A DNA stretch of 64,000 nt from Dicyema japonicum (Eukaryota > Dicyemida > Rhombozoa > Dicyemidae). Positions 31,661-42,760 of this stretch are shown here, piece after piece (position 1 is the stretch's first letter; each line of letters begins with the position of its first letter). The notes below the pieces were generated by a model. It did not search any database. It was not told the DNA's origin and worked only from the letters and a program-made list of their open reading frames with translations. The stretch covers positions 557,482-621,481 of the forward strand of contig RDEW01000019.1 in assembly GCA_011109175.1 (NCBI GenBank). Reading direction: 5' to 3'. Position numbers and translations under genes: made by a program.

Positions 31661-33600
31661 TCTATTTCACATTTACTCTCTTTTCTTTCCTAATAAAATT
31701 AATTTTTATATAGTCAAAGTGATTAATCCTGTAGAATTGTAACACTGGTTTTTTTAGGGAGCCGATCACTACGAACATTCTCTATGTTCTTTGATGATAG
31801 ATGTTAAATTATGACACGTGAGATTGAGATATTATAAGAAATAAAGAAGGAACAATTTGCTTGTATTTGATACTGTTTTACATGTGATATTTTTAGAAGC
31901 ATATTTACTTACAGATATTTAGGTGGATATCGTTTTCCATAAAATAATGAAATATCAATGGAATTCATATTTACGAAAATTCAAGTATTTATTCATGAGT
32001 CACTGTTTGGGAAATATATTTCAAGTGAATGTAAATAAAAGATTCTAGCATCCCCTATGAATTCTACTTTTGAATATTTGATAACTAATCTTTGATATGA
32101 ATATTTATCTTATCAACCTTAATATAAATACATAAACGAACTGAGAAATGATACAATCAATTACTATCGTCAGACAGTGTAGTTAAAGAAACAAAAAGAA
32201 GGAAATATCACTGACAGTTTTCTTCAGTCTGATTTTGTAAAAATATCATTAGTGTTCGGTCCCAGTACAATAAAACTTATTGAAATGATTGGGCATCGTG
32301 CAGGATCACGGAAGGGGAATCTAAAACGAGAGATTGGTTTTGGGTTCGCGATAATGTTGAGTTCATCCTTCTCGATGTCTACAAATTATGCTTCGACGGA
32401 GCTAGTATTTATCAAATACACAACTTTGATGAAATTCACTGAAAAAATTTTTATATTGGTTTATTGAATTAATTCATATTATATGATATCACACTTGACA
32501 GTTTATGTGTAAAATTGCATTATAGAGTTCTTCAAGTGATGTGTGGCATTTTACATGCCATTCTTTATAATACAATTCTGCACGAAAATAACAAAAATTC
32601 TTGTGTGAATTATGTAATATACTGAAATTTGTTATTTTCAATAATATTTGGAGTATTCTACATACCTCTGATTATTATAGGTATTTTATCAGATTACAAG
32701 CCACATTGAACGTAAATCATATTTCACGGTTCCTAAACAGTAATTTGTCCTGACTTCGAAATAACTATTTCTAAAGAAAGGAAATATATTGAACAAACCT
32801 CATCTCAAAAATATAAATTAATATGGACAAATGAGTGATTATTAACCGAACGAAATCAATTACTTTCAATTCTTTTATTATTTCTCGCGTTTCTCGCTTT
32901 AGTAACCAATTCCAACACTTTCAATTATTTTAATATTTCTCGCTTTTGTAACGAAATCAAATACTTTCAATTCTTTTATTATTTTTTCAGGTAACATATT
33001 TTGGCATTTTACTGCAAGATTTTTATATTTGTATAAGTTGACCTATTCAAACTAGTAATCCGTTCAGAATTTTCCTTCCCAGATTGTTTTCATAAAATTG
33101 TCAGATCAAATCATTTTATGAAAATGTGCACTTTAACATCCAATTTTTAATATTTTGACAATTTTATGATATTAATTACTCGATTTAAATTTGTTCTTAT
33201 AGCTTTAGGATCAATTTTCATTAGTATTTAATTCCGTTCCGCAGTATAGTGGAAAAACTGAGAGTACGATAAAGTTCTATTGCGAAAAATACCGAATTAT
33301 GGCGCTTTTTATCAGCCATTTCGTCGCTGCGTCTTCACAAATTTTTATAATGCCATCAATTAAATGGCCTGTAGTTATTTTGATACATAGATAAACAAAT
33401 TTTCGAATAAAATTATACCCCAGAAAAACTCTCAATTATTTTTTTACATCAACGAATTAAAAAAATATAAATCAACAGCTACGCAGCCAACTTCCTCAGA
33501 TGATCAGAATTATTTTTTCTATAACTGATAGTGGCACCTTGATTGAGGAGTTAAGAAGATCCGCGTTTTCAACCGACCCTCTGATGGCTCACTATTAAAA
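31661..33600. other. Long AT-rich interval with no gene
   Basis: No coding region was recognised. The 71-residue frame at 32252-32467 has protein-like composition but no known family. The minisatellite at 32849-32990 lies inside this interval. Confidence 0.35.
32849..32990. repeat. Three-unit minisatellite
   Basis: Three imperfect units start at about 32849, 32904 and 32950, each like 'aacgaaatcaattactttca' followed by 'attcttttattatttctcgc'. Unit length is about 46-55 bp; the first unit carries an extra 'gcgtttctc'. Confidence 0.75.
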
Positions 33601-33603
33601 AAA

Positions 33604-33662
33604 TCCTGAAGGATCATGTTTCTTTAGTAGCATATATAGGTACAATAATTAAAGAAATAAGA
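33604..33662 (+). repeat. Repeat R1, partial copy (left end)
   Basis: 'ggatcatgtttctttagtagcatata' followed by 'taggtacaataattaaagaaa' matches the left end of R1 and then diverges. It lies about 80 bp upstream of a LINE-J ORF1, supporting a link between R1 and that LINE. Confidence 0.45.
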
Positions 33663-33738
33663 TGATATTCTTTGCTCGATCTTAGTATTAATATATCGAT
33701 TTCCTGGAAACGTGTTTCGACACATGTCGAAATAATTA

Positions 33739-34230
33739 ATGCCATTGGCGAAGGCCACGATCAATATGAAGTCGGAGGCTACATCACTAATACGATGTGG
33801 CTTCTACATCGGAACAAACAAGATTTCTTGTGAATGGATGCGAAGAGGACCACCAATCTGCTACAGCTGTCAGCAAATCGGCCACTTTGCATACCAGTGC
33901 ACGGAAAGAAAAAATGCTTCCGTTGCGCGGAGAACACGACACCACCTAGTGTGATGCGGATCCAACTCTTGAACGAAAATGTGTTAACTGCGGGTCAACA
34001 AAACACGACGCAAGATTCGAAGGATGCCCTGTATTCATGGAGGCCAGACGAAAGTTAAACTCCCGAATCGACAACAGGGAACCAAAACAGACGAATATTA
34101 TAATCAAGAAATTGGAACTGCCAGCCCAAAAAAGGGTAATTGGCCAAGAACTAACAAGTACGAAGCTGCACCTCTTCACGAGAGTCGGCCTGGCTACTGA
34201 AGGAAAAGTTATCAGGGAGTAATACAAAAG
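33739..34230 (+). mobile_element. LINE-J ORF1 (gag-like, CCHC knuckles)
   Basis: Overlapping frames encode CEWMRRGPPICYSCQQIGHF then AYQC (C-x2-C-x4-H-x4-C zinc knuckle), CFRCAEN, and KCVNCGSTKHDARFEGCPVF, giving up to three knuckles as in jockey/I-type Gag proteins that bind element RNA. RRKLNSRIDN follows. At least two frame changes are needed, so the copy is inactive. Confidence 0.65.
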
Positions 34231-34419
34231 AACTAAAGGAAATAATATCAAGACTATATGAGCTAAACGGCATACTCGGGGTGGATTTACGCAGTATGAT
34301 GGACCTGGCATGGAGAGCCCGGGCCACCAACAAGAAAATTGAAAAGATTCTTGAAGATAGTGCTGGTGAACGCCCGATTCCTAAAGAAGAGGCGTCATGA
34401 CCTGGCACTACTACTATCG

Positions 34420-36070
34420 TCCACCTAGATTGACATCCTGGTGGTCTACAAGACCAAGGTGAAAAAGACCAACACCACAATTCTACAGAGATACAATTCT
34501 ATAGAAATTCCATGGGTGTTAGGTGCAGAAGCTGGTACTGGAACCACATTGTTCTACAGTAAAGTTATACAGATACGTGAGCCAAAAAATATTCTGAATA
34601 CACACAGTAGAATTCGCTTCCGTCGAGGTGAGATGCTGTGGCCGTTGGATACACGTCAATGGAATGTATTCAAAAGACCTTAGAAAATGCTCCACAGAAA
34701 TTGAATAATTCCTCACAAAAACGATATGTCTATCCTAGTGGGTGATCTAAATGCCAAGAACATTAAATATGGGTGCCTCGGAACTAACGAGGTTGGAATC
34801 AGACTAAGAAAATTGAGTGATAAGACTGGTTTTGAGATTTTGACAACGGAAAATCCGAATCATTACTCGCACTACGGGGAGGCATGCTTATGGTGTTCCT
34901 GGTGTCCCCGCTGCTCTACACTTATGTAGAGAAGCCGATGATCACGTGGGACATCGGGAGTGACCATATACCCAAGAGATGTTATTGAACCTAGCTCCAG
35001 ACTACATGGACTCTGTGTTTACAGGTTACGACCTAACAAGAGTAAATTGGAACACTATAGAAGATACATATCTAGAAACCTCAAAAACTGGAAGGATGGA
35101 CCTTATTCCCGAAATGATATTGATAACATAGGGACCTCTCAATTATGATGGAGAGATACTTATCACTTTACGCAAGGAGGAAAACTTCTAACACCAATCA
35201 TGGGAAGAGTCAATCTCTCCCCTCATACATTATCTATGATTAATGAAAAAACCGCATAAGGAACAAACTCTGAAGATGTGTTGAATGGATGGACCGATTG
35301 CACTGACCGACCATCTAAAAATAATCAAAAAAATCATTGAAGAGGGAACAAGACTGTCCAAATACAACATTTGAGGAACGAGGCAAAAACTAAATACGAA
35401 AGACCAGTTCTCGTTAGGAAGGTTCTACAAGAGATTAACTGGCCAGAACATGAAGGATACAAAAATCTCTTTGACCAAACCAGAAAGAGGATCATGCTCT
35501 ATGGAAGAAGCTCCAGCTATCTTTAAGAAGTAACTGGAGAAATCCAGGGGGTCAACCCAATGGAGCTACTCCCAGGGGAAAAGTTGAAAGCTACAGAAGA
35601 ACTCCTAACGTACTCCCTGGATGATATTAATGATACCGAAATAGAGATAACGACAGAGGACGTTATAAATGCAATCAAAACATGCAAGACCAACGCCCCT
35701 GGACATGATCATATAAGTATGAGATTGTTCAAGGAAGGGCCGGATGATCTGGTGTTTGTGCTGAGGAATCTAATTATTGCGAGTATTACTCATGGATATA
35801 TCCCTATACGATGGAAATGTTCTATTATCAGAATGGTACTCAAACCGGGAAAGTCGGGAGGAACCCTCTCAACTATAGACCGATCAGCCTCATTTGTTCT
35901 ATATCCAAGATTGCTGAGCGAATTATCTTCAAGATGCTGAACGAGCACATAGAAGAGAGCTGCATCTACCAGATGCACTCGACGGTATTGAAAGGTCTGG
36001 AATTCAAGAGACAAGTCAACCTAGTATGTCTGGATCTGTCTAAAGCTTTTGATAGCGTGTGGCATGAAGC
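34420..36070 (+). mobile_element. LINE-J ORF2: endonuclease and partial RT
   Basis: The endonuclease part includes MSILVGDLNAKNIKYGCLG (GDxNAKxxxWG-type motif, 34726-34784). After a linker (35000-35550) the RT reads TCKTNAPGHDHISMRLF, MVLKPGKSGG, NYRPISLICSISKIAERIIF and VNLVCLDLSKAFDSVWH (motif 3). It stops at repeat R1 before the YADD box. Jockey/CR1-like. A few frameshifts are present, but it is the longest LINE-J in the window. Confidence 0.75.
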
Positions 36071-36339
36071 TCTCGAGGATCATCTGTTTATAGCAACAAA
36101 TATAGAGTACGAAATATTAAAAAAATAAATATAAATAAAGACTATGTAATTAATATCAATGCATATCATATTAAATAAAATATTAAATTTTAATTATATC
36201 GTTATATAATGAATTTTAAGCTAACGTAATACATTACATCTCATTTAATTAATAAGCATATTCGACTAGGCTATTTCCTTACAGAAATTGGTCCAATTAT
36301 TTTGTTCTTTCAATTTTTTTCTCCGCTAGTCGGGGTTCT
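36070..36339 (+). repeat. Repeat R1, copy 3
   Basis: Begins at 'ggatcatctgtttatagcaa', directly after the RT motif 3 frame (SVWHEALE), and ends 'gtctccgctagtcggggtt'. It has either inserted into the RT or marks a recombination joint inside a LINE-J array. Confidence 0.75.
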
Positions 36340-36429
36340 AAATTATATAAATTAAAAACTGAAAATTTATAAATTTTTTTCAGCTATACTTAATGCAGTT
36401 TTTCAACGTTGATTCAACAACTAAAGATG

Positions 36430-37330
36430 TACGTCTACACTTTTACAAACATTGATTAACTTTATTTTTGATGGATTTATAAATATACCTAAGTTTTCAA
36501 TAAAATGCTTCCTCAATTGATATGCATGAGTTTTCGCTCTGTTTCTAGAAATATACTATTCAGGAAAATCTTTCAATCGGAGATCCCAAGGAATCTCAAA
36601 CTTTGGATCATAAACTTCATAAGTGGATGAAGGAACGTATGCATAGGAAGTCTGAAATCCGTCTCACGTCTACTCACTAATTGTGTCCAACAAATATCTC
36701 CGTTATCCATGCGCGATTTAACCTTTTTCTGGTCTATTTCCTGACTCTGAAATCCGAAGTTTATGCAGACGATATTGTTTTAACTTCACGTTCTCTAGAC
36801 ATTCAGAAGGCCACGGAAAAAATGAAAATTTACATTAACTGAGTTAATGCTTCACTAACTAGAATAATTAGAACCCTAAATTGATGATGCAGAGAAGTCT
36901 ATCACTACCCTTTTTATTTTGGATAAAATTTTGGAAGACAGTCACATTAAAGTTATAAGAGACGACACTTGACATCACTTTTAACGGATGTCAAAAGAAA
37001 GTATTCATGACCGGTATCGGTACTCCTCAAGGGACTTACTTTCGCCTGATTTTTGAAATTTATTTGGAAACTGTTTTCAAGGGACGTTTTGAAAAATTTA
37101 TGTTTTGTTTCCTAAATTTAGACGATAGATTTGTGTCCGACGAAGAGGAGTTTCTTAATTCAGATGTGGATAAAGCCAAAGATATTTTGATGAGATGGTC
37201 ATTGATAATTAACTAAGAAAAAACTATCTAGGAGGGTTAATGAAAAGTGAGAATCCATAATAGCTTAAAACAGAAAACAGGGACTCTGGAGAAAACTCAA
37301 AAGTCAAATATAGAATACATGCGATCAGTG
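36430..37330 (+). mobile_element. LINE-J RT fragment, fuller copy
   Basis: Frames read NLKLWIINFISG, CIGSLKSVSRLLTN, CVQQISPLS (a decayed GVPQGSPLS box) and a YADDIV-like box near 36765 (TILF.LHVL in one frame). MTGIGTPQG at 37007 opens the piece that is repeated at 24150-24480. All frames are broken. Confidence 0.55.
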
Positions 37331-38080
37331 ATTTGAATATTATTGGCTTTCCTTCAAAGAATAACTGTGATAATGTATTCAAAATTGACTCAGATACTGG
37401 ATAGTTTATACAAATAAAGCAATAACCAAGAAAACAATATATAATTTAATCTTTGAAGCCTATGACTCAAACAAATTGCTTTATTGAAATCAAATACTCT
37501 AAAAATATGCTTAAACAAGAAAAAAAAACAATTTATTACAAACAAAACAATCAAAATAATGGAATAGCTGTTTCCCCGGACGACTACCAGAGAAATCCTT
37601 TAGAACAACCATTCTGTTTCTTTACGTTCATTAGTAACTTTCGGTACTCATTGACCCAAGCGATCTTAGAAATGAACCGTTTTGGGCCAAAGTCTCTACT
37701 CGTCTCGACTACAACGGGCTGAACATGGAATCTTGTGGAGAGACTGTCGTATTTTTTTCCTTGAAATTCTTCAAAGTCTGAGCAGCCTCCCCAGCTTTCA
37801 ACGCAGAACCAGCAAGTCTCGACTGAGAAAATGTTACTTGTTGGAAGATAATCGACAGGAACCGTGATTCTTATGCGACATACTGTCTAACAGATCAACT
37901 TCTAAATAATGTTATAGACGAAACAATTAATGTAGAGTGCGAAGAGTCCGAAATTAATATCTATATTGGATATTCAGAAACGGAGAATATTGAAAATGTC
38001 GTCGAGGAAACAAAGGATCTGCTAAACAATTTGGAAGAAAAAATTTCACCATATCTATCGAAAAACACAAAACGACGAGA
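37331..38080. other. Unassigned, coding-like in part
   Basis: The 89-residue frame at 37453-37722 and an open stretch at about 37880-38080 (rich in E and N codons) lie just upstream of the Tc1 fragment. They could be decayed transposase N-termini, but no motif was recognised. Confidence 0.3.
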
Positions 38081-38425
38081 CTTTTTCAGTGCACAAAGTG
38101 GAACATGTTACCAATGTGTTCTGGAATCGAGTTATCTTTAGTGATGAATCTATTTAATCCCGATGGACGAAAATTTGTCTGGATAAATATGGGAGAAATG
38201 GTTTTTTTAAAAAATGTTATTACAACAAGTGAAGTTCGGAAAAGGGAACGCAATGGTTTGGGGTGCATTCACATCGGAATGTGTTTCGGACCTTGTGTGG
38301 ATAAAAGGAATTATGAATGGGAACTTATATGTAAGCATCTTGGAGGATAATTTGTTGCCTATTTGGAGAAAACAGGAATCCAGGTCTCCAATGTTTCAGC
38401 AAGATTCAAAGCACACCTGCTAGGT
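38081..38425 (+). mobile_element. Tc1/mariner transposase fragment (DDE_3)
   Basis: Frames read FWNRVIFSDESIFNPDGRKF (second catalytic Asp region), then GKGNAMVWGAFTSECV, IMNGNLYVSILEDNLLPIW and SPMFQQDSKHTC. These match the Tc1 pattern VIFSDES...MVWG.F...G...I.G.MN...Y..IL...LLP...FQQDNAPCHTA. It ends abruptly at hAT sequence, and at least one frameshift is present. Confidence 0.75.
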
Positions 38426-38429
38426 TGCT

Positions 38430-38870
38430 AAAGATTTTTTCCATATAATTCAGGAACAATTTATCGATTTGTTTAATGATAGATATGCAAAACACGTTTT
38501 CAATGAAGTTTCCCAAAGCGATTTTTGGATTCAAATGGCTAATTTCTATTCAGAATTGGCAAAAATAGCACTTAAAGTGCTTATTCCATTTGCAACTGAG
38601 ACAGCGTTTTCAGCACTACTTACAATCAAATCAAAATTCCGCGATAGATTGGATGTGTCAAATGACATGAGGGTTGCATTGTACAAAAAACAAACTACAT
38701 ATGAGAGTGAGACAGCGTTTTCAGCACTACTTACAATCAAATCAAAATTCCGCGATAGATTGGATGTATCAAATGACATGAGGGTTGCATTGTACAAAAA
38801 ACAAACCGACTTAGAAAAAATGTTGATGGCCAAACAAGTGCATCCATCTCATGTAATTATCATTCTTTAA
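38430..38870 (+). mobile_element. hAT transposase C-terminus with internal duplication
   Basis: The 133-residue open frame 38469-38870 has FYSELAKIALKVLIPFATET, AFSALLTIKSKFRDRLDVSN and DMRVALYKKQ, the dimerisation end of SCAND3/ZBED-type hAT transposases. The segment 38597-38695 is repeated at 38708-38806 with one substitution (period 111 bp, 37 codons), so the duplication keeps the frame open. The normal family has one such segment. Confidence 0.75.
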
Positions 38871-38975
38871 TTTTGGACTAATTTTTGTTTTTAATTCACT
38901 AATTTAATAAAGGACCGCAAGCAATTAAAAATAAAAAATGACCGCGACGTCTATTTTTAAAAAATTAGAGAACTA

Positions 38976-39062
38976 CAGTCCGACCCCGAATTGGGGCACC
39001 AAGTGCCCCAAAATCCGAGGGTGCCCCACCCCTGGGGTCTGCCCCAATTCGGGGTCGGACTG
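38976..39062. mobile_element. 87-bp MITE with 24-bp inverted repeats, TA target site
   Basis: The arms 'acagtccgaccccgaattgg' + 'ggca' (38975-38998) and their exact complement (39040-39063) enclose 41 bases with smaller GGGGCA/TGCCCC inversions. The element CAGTCC...GGACTG is flanked by TA on both sides (38974-38975, 39063-39064), the target duplication of Tc1/mariner/pogo transposons. It is unusually GC-rich for this window. Confidence 0.85.
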
Positions 39063-39074
39063 TACTGCTTTAGT

Positions 39075-39640
39075 AGCAAAAATTATTATTATTATTATTA
39101 TTATTATAAAGCACAACGTCTTGCCATTGGAAATGACAAAACCAGTGCAGTACCAAACATTAATCTTTTAGTTAATTTTCTCCACTTTCCACGATCCTGA
39201 GCCAAATCCCTCAAGTAATCCATATCACTAGCTATAAATAGGAGTGCGGAGTCGGCCAATTCTAAATATAAATCTGATAAATCTGAGTAGAAGTCATCAA
39301 ATAGAGCCGAATCTTTGTTAATCCAACCACTGTGAGGTGCGTATACATTGATAATTGAGACAATGTCAGTGCTTGCTTTGGCATTCATAAACTTCATTTG
39401 TAGAACTCCGATGAGGTCATTAACTGCCCATACTCTGTAGATATGGGGAGAAATTCCATTTTGATGGCAAAACCCAGTCCATAGTGCCTGTTGACAGTCG
39501 GGAGAAAGATCAATTTGAATTTACCACATGTTTCTTCGTGGTTACCTTGGTCCTTTTCCAAGAAGAGGTTAGGCCTCGGACGTTGAATGAGAGCAGCGAG
39601 AATTTCTCCAAAAGATAAGGTTCGTACTTTTCAGACATGT
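39075..39640 (-). mobile_element. LINE-A endonuclease N-terminal part
   Basis: On the minus strand: MSEKYEPYLLEKFSLLSFNV continuing RGL (start near 39638), then STDIVSIINVYAPHSGWINK and FDDFYSDLSDLYLELADSAL (39397-39190). These match SFNVRGI and INVYAPHSGRV...FYVQLSRTY in the copy at 47266. A TTA microsatellite at 39085-39110 borders it, so only a 5' part of the element is present. Confidence 0.65.
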
Positions 39641-39671
39641 TAATACTTTATTAGAGCCACGTCACCAACTC

Positions 39672-39929
39672 AACCAAAAAAGTAGCAAATATACAGTACA
39701 ATAATTAAAAAAATAAGAATGAATAAAGATAATGTAATTAATATCAATACATAGAATATTAAAATAAAATATTAAATTTTAATTACATTGTTATATAATG
39801 GATTTTAAGCTAACGTAATACATTACATCTCATATAATTAATAAACATATTCGACTAGGCATTTTTCGTGGAAAAAATTGGTCCAATTATTTTGTTCTTT
39901 CAATTTTTGTCTCCGCTCGTCGGGGTTCT
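39672..39929 (+). repeat. Repeat R1, copy 4
   Basis: Runs from 'agtagcaaatatacagtaca' to 'gtctccgctcgtcggggtt'. It lies immediately next to the start of the minus-strand LINE-A endonuclease; a LINE-J RT C-terminal fragment follows on the right. Confidence 0.75.
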
Positions 39930-39949
39930 CTTTTTAACCTGAAAATAAA

Positions 39950-40280
39950 AAAATCTACTTGTCCTTACTTTTGTTGTACTATAGGGCGAGTCTCAGCTTA
40001 CCAGCATCAATCTCCTCTGTTGCGCTTTTTACCACGTACAAAAGACAGCTCTGTGTAGAACCGAAAATGATTATAAGTTCTGCTCTGAAGAAAATGAGAA
40101 TCCTAAAAGTGCTTTCAAAAAATCTGAAAGGTAAAGCTGGGAACCTTGACACAGTTTATGAAAAATTTATCTGACTCACGATGACGTATGCAAGTCTTTC
40201 GTGGACAATGCAGATTTTGCACACATCGTCCTTGAAACAATCCGCGTGGTCAATGCAGATATCACGCTCTCTTCTTTGAA
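39950..40280 (+). mobile_element. LINE-J RT C-terminal fragment
   Basis: The frame 39959-40174 reads KKMRILKVLSKNLKGKAGNL then DTVYEKFI, continuing in another frame LTMTYASLSWTMQ. This is the jockey-type segment R.R.LK.L.....G......L...Y...I.....YAS..W downstream of the RT palm. Confidence 0.55.
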
Positions 40281-41734
40281 ACTATCCATGTTCTAATCCA
40301 ATTAACTTTTTTAGGCTGCAATAAAGTTAATTGGACCAGAAAATCCACCCATTGAAAATTTCTTAATAAGCTAGTCTACCCTCTCCATACAATATCAAAA
40401 TATCTACAATCATACAGACAGCTTTATCCGATGCCATGAATGATAAATAGAGCTGTACAGGATTCTCGACCTCGCCGAACTTGTCCTCTCCTTTGTCGTT
40501 ATGGGTTCACTTAGTTGAGAACTTTTAATCATTTTCTTAGACCCAGTGATCCTGGGGATAATAACAATAATAACTGCGAGTGAACTCATGACGCCTTTAT
40601 CCTCTCAGAAATTTGGTAATGTTTTACTTTAAAGGATTGATACTAAAAATGTCATAAATCGTATCTATGGGAACTATGATACAATAACTTTCATATAAAC
40701 AATAAAATAAATAGTCCTTCCGGCAAGTATGCATAGGTAATGTTTTCATTAAAATCAATGACTACAAATCGTATCTATAGGAACGATTATACTTTAAGCT
40801 TATTTCTGAAATAAAAAATACATTTATTCATTCTATAACTCAGGGATAATTGCCATGTAGACTTCCGGGTAAGTGAAAAGAAGACGGACGCATTTTTCTC
40901 AAGTATAGTACTAAGGCTTGCTTTAAAGAGGCAGATCTGAGATCTTTAGCCTTCGCAGCCCTGGCTTCTTAACTAAGGAGAATATCAAAAAATTAATTTT
41001 TTTCATAAATTTTTTAAAATATTTTAATGTGTTTTTGGACGTCTGGTCATATTCAGTAGCTACTATATCGGCGAAACCTTGTAGCTTCTACAATTGATGC
41101 CTATAGCTATCATGAAAAGCAACTCTGCATAGTGGGAGTAACCAATTAGAGCTCAATGTATTTTGGAATTTACATTTTAACCCTGTTTGTTTTTACCTCG
41201 CCTATGGTTCATCATCATTAGCTAATCTAAAATTGTCATTTTAAAAATCAGATATGTCTTTTTGACGACTATACTAGTGGTTCATGACTTCAAATTCATC
41301 AATAAAAGCTATATGACAATCAAACCGGAGATTTTCCAATTCAAGACAATAGATAGAACATTTGCGGTAATCATGGTTATTCAATTAATTTAACTAAAAT
41401 TAAGGAATAAATAAATCATAGACGTTATGATCTTAACTCAAATAGATAGACGGATGATACTCATAAACTGACACTTTCATTTTTTACAAAATAACAGAAA
41501 CAAAGACATTAATAGGAAAACTCAACCTGCCAAGAGACATTGGGAATTCTGACGATCGCCATATCCAGACACTGTGAAAATTATTTCCATTCGTCTCGAA
41601 GTGCGCCACAATCTTACTTATTCACAATTTAACCACAGATTTGACTCAACTGAGCCCATTAAAGGTACGTTCACAACATAGTTTGGTAGTAACCATGAAG
41701 AATTATAGAACCAAAAATAGTGAAAATCATTAAA
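40281..41734. other. Interval with no recognisable gene
   Basis: No domain, repeat or RNA gene was recognised on either strand. It is moderately AT-rich and lies downstream of the desaturase gene. Confidence 0.4.
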
Positions 41735-42760
41735 TTAGCCGTCCCTAAGTACTCGAGACTGAAGTGATATTGCCGGATCAAAAATAAACTTAAAAATGAC
41801 GTAAATCCATGAATTATAGGTCAGGATGTTGGTATAATATTCCGGAGCCAATTCTTTAAGCTAAAAATTGAATTATCAAAAAAACCTTAGGCAACAATCT
41901 TCCTGGGATATTCGGGAAGTCATGATGCTCGTTGTGGTATCCAACATTATATGTAAGATAGTTGAGAGAGCCATAGTATGAGTAGGTCTCCTGTTTAATA
42001 GAGAACATGTAGTGCTCCGATATAAAATGCCCCGACATTGGGTGGAGCCCAGTTCCCAGCAAACTCCCTGCTATTAAAGTCAGCAGAGCCTTTGGGCCCA
42101 AAGTCCGCCAAATAAGAACGTCGAATAGAATTTGAATAGCAACATTGGACCTAAAATAAAAATCTTAGAAACTTCCAAAAAAGTTAATTTTGTTGGAAAT
42201 AGAATCATCGGCCGAAGACCATAGCAGAATGGCTGAAGAAGAATGAACAAGAGTTTCCCTAAACAATTTGTGAATGTTCTTGTCTCCCATAAGCTTGGCA
42301 GATCGGGGTCGATAATTTGACCCATATTCTTATGATGAATAAGATGTAGTAACGGAATTTATGAAAAAGCGGAATTCCTATCGGAAGGTTGGCAAAAAAT
42401 CCAAAAAATTTGTTTGCCAAAGGGTATTGGATTCCAAATGCAGCATTGTGGGAAATTTCATGTACGGCCAAAAGAAGGGAGTGATTTATAGTCCCCACAA
42501 TTCCGTATGTCGATAGGAACCACAAAGGCCAACTGAGAGAACGGATGTAGTAACATAGAACAATTTGGGCAAACACTCGAAAGATAACGTCATATTTGAA
42601 CCAAGAATCAACGATCATGAGCTTACTAACATTCGGATATTTAGCTAGTCATTATTTTTATGTAAGAGGAACCCATAATTTCCTTTCTTCTTGATTTATG
42701 GGGTTCGTCTTCGTAGCTGAAGAAAAAAGAGGGCAGATTTGATGTTTTCTCGGTTTCCAT
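41735..42760 (-). CDS. DEGS1: Sphingolipid delta-4 desaturase (DEGS)
   Basis: Inserts the 4,5-trans double bond into dihydroceramide to make ceramide at the ER membrane. The start ATG is at 42760; the N-terminus [16 protein letters not shown] then [10 protein letters not shown] is the lipid-desaturase leader typical of DEGS. Di-iron histidine boxes: HEISHN (about 42470), HLIHH (about 42340) and [13 protein letters not shown] (about 41905). Hydrophobic spans lie between, as in this four-helix family, and [19 protein letters not shown] is a strong signature. Introns: 42645-42672 (28 nt), about 42151-42172 (22) and 41861-41885 (25). The C-terminus [20 protein letters not shown] ends at a stop at 41735-41737. 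Two bases too many before HLIHH (near 42347), and an unresolved phase at the 22-nt intron, break the frame and probably reflect sequence errors. The symbol follows the human orthologue. Confidence 0.93.
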
